Positions 8,141 through 16,259 of a DNA stretch of 35,537 nt are shown piece after piece (position 1 is the stretch's first letter; each line of letters opens with the position of its first letter). Under the pieces are notes generated by a model. It saw nothing but the letters and a program-made list of their open reading frames with translations. It was not told the origin of the DNA and made no database searches. The position numbers were made by a program, and so were the translations under genes. Source of the stretch: Trinickia mobilis (GTDB taxonomy: Bacteria > Pseudomonadota > Gammaproteobacteria > Burkholderiales > Burkholderiaceae); assembly GCF_017315705.1 (NCBI RefSeq), contig NZ_JAFLRF010000051.1, forward strand, positions 1 to 35,537. Reading direction: 5' to 3'.

Positions 8141-8863
8141 TTATCGCTCGCCGATATACGCAAGCATTCGCGCCTTTAGTCCGGGCCGCGACGCCGACCG
8201 TACCAGCTCGGCGAGGTCGCGGTCGTCATCCTCGGTGCCCAGCACGTTGTAGAGGTGCGTCTGGGTCTCGCGGTCCAGCAGTCTCGCGACACGGCGCGCA
8301 TCCGCGAGCAGGTCTGCTTTCGCCTGCGCGTCGACAGCCTTCGCGACAAGCCCGATACGCACCGCTTCCTCGGCAACGATCGTGCGTGTCTCCTCCAGTA
8401 TTTCCCGCGCCCGGGCATGCCCAACGACGGCACCGAAGCGCCGCGTACCGAGCACAAGCCCAAATCGCAGACCGGGCATCCGGAACGTTGCATCCGCGGT
8501 GCAGAAGCGCCTGCGGCACACGGCAAACAGGTCGACGCCCGCCCCGAAATTGGGACCCTGTGCGAACGCGACCGTCAGACAGGGCGACGACGCAACCAGT
8601 TGCAGGAGTGTTTCGATCCGGACCAGCCGCATCAGGAGGTCTGCATCGGATTCCCGGTCAAGCTCCCCCTGATCCAATCCTGCGCTGAAGTTCTTGCCGT
8701 TTCCCATGAACACCAGCAAGCGCGCGCCTCCGTCATGGGCTTCGCGGATTTGCTCGATGAGGGTCTCGACCACTTCTGTGTTCAGGGCGTTCATCTTGTC
8801 GGGACGGTTGAAGGTGAAGGTCCAGCAATCGTCGTCCCTGTTGATCTCAATCAGTTCGTTCAT
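8141..8863 (-). CDS. Enoyl-CoA hydratase/isomerase-family protein (crotonase fold)
   Basis: A 240-residue crotonase-fold protein, last gene of the minus-strand catabolic operon. The oxyanion-hole segment NFSAGLD is at residues 58-64 and GPNFGAGVDLF is at 103-113. In classical hydratases the two catalytic glutamates are Glu144 and Glu164 (rat numbering). Here the first position is Asp111 and the second, in MPGLRFG, is Gly131. The protein may therefore act as an isomerase, a hydrolase or a different crotonase-type lyase. The ATG at 8863 overlaps the stop of the CoA-transferase gene (ATGA), so translation is coupled and its substrate is probably that enzyme's CoA thioester product. Confidence 0.85.
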   Translation of the reverse strand: MNELIEINRDDDCWTFTFNRPDKMNALNTEVVETLIEQIREAHDGGARLLVFMGNGKNFSAGLDQGELDRESDADLLMRLVRIETLLQLVASSPCLTVAFAQGPNFGAGVDLFAVCRRRFCTADATFRMPGLRFGLVLGTRRFGAVVGHARAREILEETRTIVAEEAVRIGLVAKAVDAQAKADLLADARRVARLLDRETQTHLYNVLGTEDDDRDLAELVRSASRPGLKARMLAYIGER

Positions 8864-10029
8864 GACGTTTCGTGCGAAAGCGACGCCCTCAATTCCCCGA
8901 CGATTTCCGCTGTGTGCTCCCCCAACGCGGGCGGTGCCCGACGTATCGGCAGGCCCTGACCGGAGCGCCGGATCGGCGAGGCGAAAGTGCGTGTTGGGGT
9001 CCCGTTGGGAAGCGTGAGCGGCTGAACCCACCCCATATGCTCCACCTGTGGATCGGCGAGCACATCCGAATACCGGTTGATGGGTGCGCATGGCACACCT
9101 GCTTCCCGAAAACGGTCAAGCCACTCACTCGCATCACCGGCAACAAATTCCGCCTCAAGCATTTCTCTAAGGACGACCTGGTGGCGCGCGCGGTCGGTTG
9201 TCGTTCCGAATCGGGCATCGTCAAGCCATTCCGAGTGCCCTATGACCCGGCAGACGCTCGCCCACAGTGCGTTGTTTCCCGCGGCCATCCCGAAGTAGCC
9301 GTCGCGGCAGCGGAAAACCTGGTAGGGCGCATTGCGCGGGTGTGCGGAACCCATCTTGACGGGATCGCGTCCGCTCCCGAAAAACTCTGAGGTCTGCAAT
9401 GCAGCAATGCCAAGCGTCGCGCCAAGCATCGATATGTCGATATGCGTGCCCACACCGGTTCGTTGCACCTGTCGCAACTCCGCTGCAATCGTGAAAGCGG
9501 CGTAGAGTCCGGCGGAAAAGTCGGCAAGGGGTACACCGCATTTGACGGGCGCCCCCCCCTCCTCGCCAGTAATGCTCATGATTCCGCTCATGGCCTGCAT
9601 CGTCAGATCGAACCCGCCCTCCTGCGAACGCGGGCCTGTTTGACCGTATGCGGAAATCGAGCAGTAAAGCAGACGCGGATTGAGACTTCTGAGCGTCGTG
9701 TAGCCAAGACCGAGTCGATCCATCACGCCCGGGCGGTTGTTTTCGATCACCACGTCGGCTTCGCTCGTCAGGGTCCGCGCGACGTCCCGATCGCCAGCGA
9801 CTTTCAGATTCAGTGCCACCGAGCGTTTATTGCGGTTCAGCGACGCGAAGTTCTCGCTGAAGCCGTCGCTCAACGGAGGCCATGCCCGCAGGGTGTCTCC
9901 CCCTTCCGGATGTTCGAGCTTGATGACATCGGCCCCCATGTCGGCAAGCAGCATCCCGCAGAATGGCCCGGCGGCGACGTTACAGATTTCGATGACTCGC
10001 ACGCCATCGAGCGCGAGGTGATCGGTCAT
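8860..10029 (-). CDS. CaiB/BaiF-type family III CoA-transferase
   Basis: A 389-residue family III CoA-transferase, which moves CoA from a donor thioester to a carboxylic acid through an aspartyl intermediate. The N-terminal VRVIEICNVAAGPFCGMLLADMGADVIKLEHP segment is typical, and the catalytic aspartate is likely Asp170 in GVPLADFSAGLYAA. A Gly-rich loop (EGGA) precedes it, and YQVFRCRDGYFGMAAGN follows. The start at 10029 has AGAGG upstream; an upstream extension of the open frame is a shadow of the permease gene. It lies 26 bp after the AtoE-type permease and overlaps the hydratase-like gene, so it presumably activates the acid that the permease imports. The acceptor acid is unknown. Confidence 0.92.
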   Translation of the reverse strand: MTDHLALDGVRVIEICNVAAGPFCGMLLADMGADVIKLEHPEGGDTLRAWPPLSDGFSENFASLNRNKRSVALNLKVAGDRDVARTLTSEADVVIENNRPGVMDRLGLGYTTLRSLNPRLLYCSISAYGQTGPRSQEGGFDLTMQAMSGIMSITGEEGGAPVKCGVPLADFSAGLYAAFTIAAELRQVQRTGVGTHIDISMLGATLGIAALQTSEFFGSGRDPVKMGSAHPRNAPYQVFRCRDGYFGMAAGNNALWASVCRVIGHSEWLDDARFGTTTDRARHQVVLREMLEAEFVAGDASEWLDRFREAGVPCAPINRYSDVLADPQVEHMGWVQPLTLPNGTPTRTFASPIRRSGQGLPIRRAPPALGEHTAEIVGELRASLSHETS

Positions 10030-10055
10030 GTTTTTCCTCTTCAGTGGATTGGAAG

Positions 10056-11498
10056 TCAAACACCGGCCCACGTCGGGACGACCAGCAGATAGACCAGACC
10101 GAGCAATGTGCCGGCCGTCAGGAAAATCACGAGCGTAAAGCCCAGGACGCGCTGCACACCGACACCGGCGATAGCGACAACGGGAATCGCCCAGAACGGC
10201 TGCAGCAGACTGCCGGCCATCTCGCCCGCCGCGATGGCCATCGACGTGCCGGGAAGGGAGGCGCCAAGCTGCATCGCGGCGGGGATCGTGAACGGGCCCT
10301 GCACTGCCCAGTGGCCTCCGCCGCTCGGAATGAACAGCGTGATCACGCCAGATGCGAGGTAACTGAGAAACGGCAGCGTCGTTCCTGACGCAACGTGGAT
10401 GTAGGCGTGTGCGACGGTCTCGTCGAGGCCCGTTGCGCCCATGATCCCCATGATTCCGCCATAAAACGGGTACTGAAGCAACATCGGCCCCGTGACTTTG
10501 GCCGCCTCCGTCACCGCGGTCACATACCGGCGCGGGCTGCCGTGCAGGCACAGCCCGGCAAGCAGGAAGATGAAGATGACGGTATTGATGTCGAGACTCA
10601 CGCCATGATGCATCCATTGCGATGCCAGGTAGGCCGCGCCGGCGAGGACGAAAATGAGCGCACAGACGCGTGAGCGCTCGAGCGCACCCGCGAACGTTCC
10701 TGCTCGCGAATCGCTCACCTGCTCGATCTTGTGCTCTTGCGCCTCCAGAAGATCGACATCGGCAGCGATGATGTCCTTTTCCGCTGGTCGCATCAGGATG
10801 AAGACCACAGGGATGAGGACCATGGCGACGGCGCCCGCCAGCAGGTTCCATCCCGAGAACACCGTGTGCGACAACGGGACCGCAAGGTGGGTATGTTGTT
10901 CCACGATATTCAACGGGTTACCGGGCGATGCGATCGACAAGGCGATCGAACTCGACATGCCGGTGAATGCCCACAACACCCATGAGCTGTATGCCGCCGC
11001 CACGAGCCAGGCGAAATCCACCCGTACCCGCCTTGCAACCTGTTTGGACAGGAGTGCGCCGACGACAAGGCCGAACCCCCAGTTCAGGAACGTCGCAACG
11101 GCGCCGACGCCGAACACCAGCAGCACCGCCGAACATGGACCCACCGCAAGCCGGCTCACATTTCGCAGCCCTGCCTTGATCAATGGCGCGCTTGCCAGTG
11201 CATACCCGGTGACCAGGACCAGCACCATCTGGAAGGCAAACGTGAAGATGCCGAAGATGCCCTTGTACCAGCCGGAGAGAATCACGTCCGGCGCACCTTT
11301 CGGTGCAAAGGCCGCCGCCAACGCTGCGACAAGCGCCGTCAGCAGAATGACGATCACGAACGGGTCAGGCATCACCCGTTCAAAAACGTATACGCAGGAC
11401 GACACGGCACGTTGCAGCAAGGTCTTGTCGTTACTCGCCACATCTGGAGCAGTCTGCCGCGGCCGCACGCCCAGCGGCGAAGTATCATGGGTTTCCAC
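10056..11498 (-). CDS. AtoE-type short-chain fatty acid permease
   Basis: A 480-residue inner-membrane protein of the AtoE/TIGR00366 short-chain fatty acid transporter family, slightly longer than usual because of a polar 30-residue N-terminus. Many hydrophobic helices are evident, and the conserved family segments GHWAVQGPFTIPAA, NPLNIVEQHTH and LQPFWAIP are present. The start is GTG at 11498, supported by AGGAG eight bases upstream. It sits between the Rieske oxygenase and the CoA-transferase, which suggests it brings in the carboxylate substrate of the pathway. A 103-bp gap separates it from the oxygenase gene; the gap holds no gene. Confidence 0.9.
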   Translation of the reverse strand: METHDTSPLGVRPRQTAPDVASNDKTLLQRAVSSCVYVFERVMPDPFVIVILLTALVAALAAAFAPKGAPDVILSGWYKGIFGIFTFAFQMVLVLVTGYALASAPLIKAGLRNVSRLAVGPCSAVLLVFGVGAVATFLNWGFGLVVGALLSKQVARRVRVDFAWLVAAAYSSWVLWAFTGMSSSIALSIASPGNPLNIVEQHTHLAVPLSHTVFSGWNLLAGAVAMVLIPVVFILMRPAEKDIIAADVDLLEAQEHKIEQVSDSRAGTFAGALERSRVCALIFVLAGAAYLASQWMHHGVSLDINTVIFIFLLAGLCLHGSPRRYVTAVTEAAKVTGPMLLQYPFYGGIMGIMGATGLDETVAHAYIHVASGTTLPFLSYLASGVITLFIPSGGGHWAVQGPFTIPAAMQLGASLPGTSMAIAAGEMAGSLLQPFWAIPVVAIAGVGVQRVLGFTLVIFLTAGTLLGLVYLLVVPTWAGV

Positions 11499-11601
11499 AA
11501 TGTGTCTCCTGAATTATGGGTCGGTGTTTCAACCAGGGGCTGCCTGCCGTACCGGGGCCTTGAACTTATGGTTTGAATTCCGGCAGCCGCCTGTCGGCGT
11601 T

Positions 11602-12717
11602 CTATGCCATCGCCGATTCCGTGTCGGGCGATGTCTGACCGATCGGGACAATCTGGGGGTCGCGTTCCTTGCGCTGCAGAGCCATCAGGATCTGGCGTGC
11701 CCGACGCAATGCCTTGTCGGTCTTGAGGAAGAGTTCCGAATACCCGTCGTCGGGAAACTCCATCATGCGTTGCTGACGTTCGAGCGCCCATTGATCCTGT
11801 GCGACGACGGCCGGGAACATCTCCGCTACCTTCCGGGCCGTGGGCACGTTCGGATCACTCAGCGTGGTATGCCAGCCTTTGCACGACGCATTCCACCGCC
11901 AGACCAGATTGCGCTCGTCGACGGGCAGATGCAGGTGCAAAAGCGTATAGCCGCGCTCCTTGTCCGTGCCCAGCTCCCCTTCCGGCGCGACGCGCATCAC
12001 AACACGCGTGAGGCCGGGGCTCACCATGCAATGCGTGTGAATGCGCTCGACCGTGTCGTACAGGAACCATTCCTTGAGATACCGGGGCTGCCTGTAGCCG
12101 TGCACGTGGCGCGTGGTACGTACAAAGGTATGCCCCTCGCTTTCACCCTCCTCCAGTTCCACCGGAATCTTGCTGTTTTCCTTGTCGCCGATGTTGCCGT
12201 CGTGCAGCGGATAGAAATGCGTGATATCCAGCAGATTTTCGATCAGCAGCAGGTAATTGGCCGGCACGTGCAGAGGCTCGGGTGCGCCGATCGACAGATT
12301 GTCCGGGTCGGTGATTTCAGGCGTGCGGGGCGGATCGAAGCGCTGCGCACCGGCGGGATTGCCGGGCCACACCCAGACGACGCCATCCTGTTCGCGCACG
12401 GGAACCGCACTCAGACGCGCTCGAGGAGGAATGGGTTTGTCCGGTGCTGACGGAATCGCGACACATCGGCCGGAAGTGTCGTAGCACAAGCCGTGATAAG
12501 CGCACTCAAGCTGGCCATTGTCGAGCAGCTTGCTCTGCGACAGTGGAAAACGCTTGTGACAGCAACGGTCGTCGAAGGCCGCGACTTCCCCGCTATCCGC
12601 ACGCCACATGACGATTGGACGGTTGACGATCTTATGGCCCTGTAATTGCCCCGCGGGAAACTCCGGCGAAAATCCAATCGGATACCAGCAATCCTTCACG
12701 TATTCGAACGTACTCAT
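11602..12717 (-). CDS. Rieske non-haem iron oxygenase, oxygenase component (VanA-like)
   Basis: A 371-residue oxygenase subunit of the vanillate O-demethylase/phenoxybenzoate dioxygenase type. The Rieske cluster ligands are C52-x-H54 and C72-x2-H75 (CAYHG). The mononuclear iron site is D164-x2-H167-x4-H172 in ENLLDITHFYPLH, and a late QDQWALERQQ segment fits the position of the distal carboxylate ligand in this group. These enzymes demethylate or hydroxylate aromatic acids or related compounds using electrons from a partner reductase. That partner is encoded 90 bp upstream. The start has GAGG about nine bases before it. The mix with CoA-transferase and fatty-acid permease genes is unusual for VanA-type clusters, so the substrate is open. 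Confidence 0.9.
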   Translation of the reverse strand: MSTFEYVKDCWYPIGFSPEFPAGQLQGHKIVNRPIVMWRADSGEVAAFDDRCCHKRFPLSQSKLLDNGQLECAYHGLCYDTSGRCVAIPSAPDKPIPPRARLSAVPVREQDGVVWVWPGNPAGAQRFDPPRTPEITDPDNLSIGAPEPLHVPANYLLLIENLLDITHFYPLHDGNIGDKENSKIPVELEEGESEGHTFVRTTRHVHGYRQPRYLKEWFLYDTVERIHTHCMVSPGLTRVVMRVAPEGELGTDKERGYTLLHLHLPVDERNLVWRWNASCKGWHTTLSDPNVPTARKVAEMFPAVVAQDQWALERQQRMMEFPDDGYSELFLKTDKALRRARQILMALQRKERDPQIVPIGQTSPDTESAMA

Positions 12718-12807
12718 GGCGAGGATCCTCTCGAGATGAATGGAGACGTCATGCGGCCGGACAGCGAGTTCCGGTCTGCGGTTACGGGGTTGGTCTTTGG
12801 TTGCCGA

Positions 12808-13842
12808 CTAGATGTCGAGTACCAGAGTCTGACTCTTCGCACGGGAACAACAGATCATCACGAACGCTTCCCGATCTTCGTCGTCCAGCACCGTGTCGCG
12901 ATGCAGCGGCTCGCCTGCGAGATAACGCGTCATGCAGGTCCCGCAGTAACCTTCGCGACACGATGTGTCGACGTCGACGCCGTGGCTTCGGAGCACGTCG
13001 ACAATCGACTCGCCTGGATGTACGGTGAATGTCTTGTGCGAGCGGCGCAGCTCGACGTCGAACGGGGCGTCTTCGTCGCCATCGCCATCCGGGATATCGT
13101 TCGGACGGGAACGCGTTGCGGCACCTGCGGAGAACCGTTCGCAGTGCCGCGCCGCAGGAGGCCAATGTGCACTGGCGGCTTCGATGGCATCCATCAGGCG
13201 GCCGGGGCCGCAATAGTAAAGATGCGTGCCGGGCAAATATTCCTTGAGCGTCGAGACAAGGTCGAGGCCATTACGCGGATCACCCTGGTCGAAATGAACC
13301 GATACGTCGCCGCGCTCGACGAGCGGCTGCAGTTCGTCGAGAAATGCTGCACGCTGTGCAGAGCGCGCACAGTAGTACAGATGAAACGACTCCCCGCGGC
13401 GCTGCACCTCGGAAATCATCGCCACGATCGGCGTGATGCCGATGCCTCCAGCGATGAAGACATGTCGGCGAGCCGAGGTCGAGAGCGCGAAATGGTTGCG
13501 TGGCCGCGAAATCTTCAGTTTCTGACCGGCACGCAGTTCGTCATGCATGGCCATCGAGCCCCCGCGACCCTGTCGATCACGTAATACTGCGACCACATAG
13601 CGATCGCGTTCGATGGGCGAATTGCAAAGCGAATACTGGCGAACCATCCGGCCGGAAAGATGTACATCGATATGCGAGCCGGCGGTGAACCCGGGCAGGG
13701 GTTGACCATCGGCGCTGACGAATTCGAACGCGTTGATATCGTCGGCAAGGGCCGTAATCGACCTCAGACAGACTTCAAGCTTCCGGAGCCGCACGTCGCC
13801 ATGACGAGCGGGGGCCTCCTCTCGCGTGAGGACCGCATCCAT
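12808..13842 (-). CDS. Rieske oxygenase reductase (FMN/NAD plus 2Fe-2S, VanB-like)
   Basis: A 344-residue electron-transfer protein of the phthalate dioxygenase reductase/VanB family. Flavin-binding RQYSLCN is at residues 68-74, the NAD-binding AGGIGITP at 131-138, and a plant-type 2Fe-2S domain lies at the C-terminus with ligands C295, C300, C303 and C331. It is slightly longer than most relatives owing to an N-terminal extension and an acidic PDGDGDEDAP linker before the ferredoxin domain. A perfect AAGGAGG lies six bases before the ATG, and it is the first gene of the operon, so it may be the most strongly translated. It would feed electrons from NADH to the oxygenase encoded next. Confidence 0.93.
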   Translation of the reverse strand: MDAVLTREEAPARHGDVRLRKLEVCLRSITALADDINAFEFVSADGQPLPGFTAGSHIDVHLSGRMVRQYSLCNSPIERDRYVVAVLRDRQGRGGSMAMHDELRAGQKLKISRPRNHFALSTSARRHVFIAGGIGITPIVAMISEVQRRGESFHLYYCARSAQRAAFLDELQPLVERGDVSVHFDQGDPRNGLDLVSTLKEYLPGTHLYYCGPGRLMDAIEAASAHWPPAARHCERFSAGAATRSRPNDIPDGDGDEDAPFDVELRRSHKTFTVHPGESIVDVLRSHGVDVDTSCREGYCGTCMTRYLAGEPLHRDTVLDDEDREAFVMICCSRAKSQTLVLDI

Positions 13843-13917
13843 GTCTTCCTCCTTGTCTCGCAGCGATAGTCATTGACGGGGCCGGCTTGCGGACCCGCAC
13901 GCTGCGCTTGTGAGGAA

Positions 13918-13946
13918 AGATTAGGCTCGCGGACACATGAACTCAA
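13918..13946 (-). promoter_or_regulatory. Sigma-70 promoter of the Rieske catabolic operon
   Basis: On the minus strand TTGAGT (13946-13941), a 17-base spacer and TAATCT (13923-13918) form a good sigma-70 promoter about 75 bp upstream of the reductase start. The expected transcription start is near 13911. Confidence 0.65.
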
Positions 13947-13966
13947 ACGACTATTTTGCGGAGAAA

Positions 13967-13987
13967 AACATCAAGGAACTTGATGTT
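13967..13987. promoter_or_regulatory. LysR-type operator (perfect inverted repeat)
   Basis: AACATCAAG (13967-13975), a 3-base spacer GAA and CTTGATGTT (13979-13987) form a perfect 9-3-9 palindrome. It contains the LysR consensus T-N11-A (TCAAGGAACTTGA) with ATC-N9-GAT. Its centre is about 66 bp upstream of the predicted operon start, where LysR recognition sites classically lie. The LysR gene at 14038-14934 is the obvious candidate for binding. Confidence 0.72.
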
Positions 13988-14037
13988 ACGTTGCGCAGCG
14001 CACAAATCCCGCCGGTTTGTTTCGTTATACGAATCCG

Positions 14038-14934
14038 TTAGGCACCTTCGATGCGCTCGAAGTCGCTGACCTTTCGCGCCAGTTCGGCGATCGCCCTGGC
14101 GAGAGAGTACGAATGGCCCGCCGCGCAGGCGGCGATGAACTCGACCGGTTCAAGGGGGTTCGTGACTTTGACGACGCGAAGCTTTCCTTGCGCGATCTCT
14201 TGTGTGCAAGAGCGCACCGGCAGATAGGAGACACCCAGTCCGGAGGCTGTCATCGACGCCGCCACAGCCACGCTCTTGCAACGCGCGAGGTATCGGCAGC
14301 GCACATGTTCGCTCATGAACCAGTCCTCGAGTGCGGCAAAGAGAAATGACGCCTGCTTCATGCCGATGATCGGATATTCAGCAAGCTCGTGCGGACTGTA
14401 AGTGCGTTCGTCGAAACCGAGCGAGGGGCTCGCCATCAATTGAAAGTCCACCGTTCCGAGGGACAGTGTGGACAGCTCCGGCATTCTCGTGTGCCCAGGT
14501 GCGAGGACAAGCTCGAGCTCAGCCTCGCGCAAGCTCGCCATCAACTCGGCGGTCAACGCCTCTTCAATCTCCAGCCGTACATTCGGATACCGTTCTGCGA
14601 TCACGGTGATCAGGCGAGGCAACCAGGTTGTCGTAACGAGCTCGGCAACGCCGAAGCGCACCGTTCCCGATACGGCTTCGGGCGCACCGATACGGTGTTC
14701 GAGTTCGGTCGACAGGTCGAGGATTCGACTTGCGTAGTCCATCAGATCTCGCCCCTTGGGCGTGAGTCGCGCGGTACGATGTGTCCGGTCAAAAAGCTCG
14801 ACACCCAGGGTTCGCTCCAGTTCACGAAGCCGCATCGAGACGGCCGACTGCGTCGCGTATAGACGCTCGGCGGCAGCCGAGAAGCTGCCTAGCTTGACGG
14901 TCCAGAAAAACGTCTCCAGTTGCTGAAGAGTCAT
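14038..14934 (-). CDS. LysR-family regulator, probable activator of the Rieske operon
   Basis: A 298-residue LysR protein. The winged helix begins MTLQQLETFFWTVKLGSFSAAAERLYATQSAVSMRLRELE and ends near LFDRTHRTARLT; the effector domain starts at SGTVRFGVAELV. The start at 14934 is preferred because GGAG lies just upstream; an in-frame ATG at 14958 would add eight residues without a good site. It is encoded on the same strand as and directly upstream of the Rieske operon, separated by 195 bp that contain the LysR-type palindrome and promoter. It is therefore a tandem rather than divergent regulator. The effector is likely a pathway substrate or intermediate. Confidence 0.92.
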   Translation of the reverse strand: MTLQQLETFFWTVKLGSFSAAAERLYATQSAVSMRLRELERTLGVELFDRTHRTARLTPKGRDLMDYASRILDLSTELEHRIGAPEAVSGTVRFGVAELVTTTWLPRLITVIAERYPNVRLEIEEALTAELMASLREAELELVLAPGHTRMPELSTLSLGTVDFQLMASPSLGFDERTYSPHELAEYPIIGMKQASFLFAALEDWFMSEHVRCRYLARCKSVAVAASMTASGLGVSYLPVRSCTQEIAQGKLRVVKVTNPLEPVEFIAACAAGHSYSLARAIAELARKVSDFERIEGA

Positions 14935-15041
14935 GGTATCTCCACGTAACCCGCCCACGCAGGCGATTGCGCAAAAACTTAATCAGGGGTCCGGAAGGCA
15001 TACCCAGTCGAGCGACGATGCCGAGCGTCTAGTTTTCGCTC

Positions 15042-15944
15042 TCACAGCGCGGCACACGCGCTGGCGATGAGCCCCCGCATCCATTTGTGGGCCACGCTAT
15101 TGTCGTTACGACGGTGCCAGTAGATGTCCCAGGAGAACGGCTCCGATGGGAACGGTAGCGGGCGTACCGCTATGGGCTCCGATGCAAAAAGTGCCGCAAG
15201 TTTGCTGGAAATGACGGCGACCAAGTGGCTTTCCCGCAGGATTGGAGGAACGAGAAGCCAATGCGGAACCTTAGCGACGACCTTGCTGGCATAGTCTTGC
15301 TCGGCCAGGACGTTATCGACGGAGCCAACGTCGGTCGGGCTCATCTTGACACGTAGATGGTCCGCATCGAGAAACCGCTCCAGCGTCAGTTCACCTTGGG
15401 TAAGTTCATGGTCTGCCCGCATGACGCAAACCATCTCATCCATGAACAGTTTTTCGCTTCGAATATTCGACGCATGCTGCAACCGCATGCTCAGAGCGAA
15501 ATCCAACTGATCATTCTCGAGCGCCCTGACCGTCCGTTCGGGCGACATATGGAGTACGTCCAGTGTCACCCCCGGCGCGCTTCCCGATAGCGTCGCAAGG
15601 ATCTGAGGTAAAACCAGACAGCTGACCAGATCGGACATACGTGCGGTGAACTCGCGTTGCGCCGTCGCCGGATCGAAGCTGACATCGCTCGACATCAGCC
15701 TTTCTGTCTGTCGAAGTATCCGGCTGACGGACTCCCCAAGCTCGACTGCCCGCGGTGTCGGCTCCATCGTGTTACCCGCCCGGATGAAAAGGTCGTCCTC
15801 GAACAGAAGGCGAAGTCTGGCGAGCGCATTGCTCATTGCCGGCTGGGTCATGGGAATTCTGAGCGCTGCGCGTGTTACGTGCCGCTCCCGCATCAACGCA
15901 TCGAAGATAACCAGCAGATTCAGGTTAACAGAGCGAAGGTTCAT
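15042..15944 (-). CDS. LysR-family regulator (NodD/NahR-like branch)
   Basis: A 300-residue LysR protein with the N-terminus MNLRSVNLNLLVIFDALMRERHVTRAA and MTQPAMSNALARLRLLFEDDLFIR typical of the NodD/NahR/SyrM branch, followed by an effector domain. An open frame continues upstream to 16259, but its extra residues are an IS5-type transposase start and a LysR remnant, so the family alignment places the true start at ATG 15944. Only a weak ribosome-binding site is visible there, and the natural upstream region seems to have been replaced. It may be expressed from the promoter at 16085-16139. The stop lies 107 bp from the next LysR gene. The target and effector are unknown. Confidence 0.88.
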   Translation of the reverse strand: MNLRSVNLNLLVIFDALMRERHVTRAALRIPMTQPAMSNALARLRLLFEDDLFIRAGNTMEPTPRAVELGESVSRILRQTERLMSSDVSFDPATAQREFTARMSDLVSCLVLPQILATLSGSAPGVTLDVLHMSPERTVRALENDQLDFALSMRLQHASNIRSEKLFMDEMVCVMRADHELTQGELTLERFLDADHLRVKMSPTDVGSVDNVLAEQDYASKVVAKVPHWLLVPPILRESHLVAVISSKLAALFASEPIAVRPLPFPSEPFSWDIYWHRRNDNSVAHKWMRGLIASACAAL

Positions 15945-15959
15945 GGCGAGTCGACCCTG

Positions 15960-16022
15960 CCGTGGAGACGGTACACCGTATATCAGTAGCCACAGTTCGT
16001 CGTCAATGATTGGCTTGCCCAT
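15960..16022 (-). pseudogene. IS5-type transposase N-terminal remnant
   Basis: The minus strand reads MGKPIIDDELWLLI after GAGGAG, which matches the conserved start of IS5/IS402-group transposases, then diverges as YGVPSPRQGRL and runs into the LysR start. Only about 14 residues are recognisable, so this is a fragment. It marks a past insertion and deletion immediately upstream of the LysR gene at 15944. The identification rests on a short but distinctive motif. Confidence 0.5.
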
Positions 16023-16084
16023 CTCCTCGATGCCGTCGTTACGACCATCGAAGTTGGCAGCGGTTGAATAAGTTGACAGGAGCG

Positions 16085-16139
16085 AGATTAGGCTAACGGC
16101 ATATGTTTCCGCAAGCGCATAATGTTCATAATTAACATT
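16085..16139 (-). promoter_or_regulatory. LysR-type divergent promoter, copy 3
   Basis: On the minus strand an AATGTT-N7-AACATT inverted repeat (16121-16139) is followed by TTGCGG (16114-16109), 18 bases and TAATCT (16090-16085). The region resembles the promoters at 7088-7140 and 16275-16326 (shared TAGGCT/TTAGGCT, GCAA and GGAATTA blocks) but is more diverged. It now points toward the transposase fragment and the LysR gene at 15944. Confidence 0.42.
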
Positions 16140-16187
16140 CCACATCGGAATTAATTGGACGCGTGACGTGCCCGCGGGTAAAAAAAA

Positions 16188-16259
16188 CGTGCGGGACGGC
16201 GCGGCATCCTCGCGCGAGAGATCGAGCCAAGGTTCGAGCGATTGGAGGTCATCGACCAT
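16188..16259 (-). pseudogene. LysR N-terminal remnant with internal deletion
   Basis: The minus strand reads MVDDLQS joined to LEPWLDLSREDAAPSRT. Compared with the LysR at 7155 (MIDDLQS ... LEHLLDLAREDAAPSGT), 66 codons equivalent to 7176-7373 are missing in frame, removing nearly all of the helix-turn-helix domain. A TCG triplet at both deletion edges suggests microhomology. After residue 24 the similarity ends in an A/T run and unrelated sequence. The protein cannot work as a LysR regulator. Confidence 0.8.

Noticed and set aside
15042..16259. A 405-residue LysR protein starting at 16259
   Set aside because: The extra N-terminal residues are a LysR remnant, promoter sequence and a transposase fragment; the family N-terminus starts at 15944.
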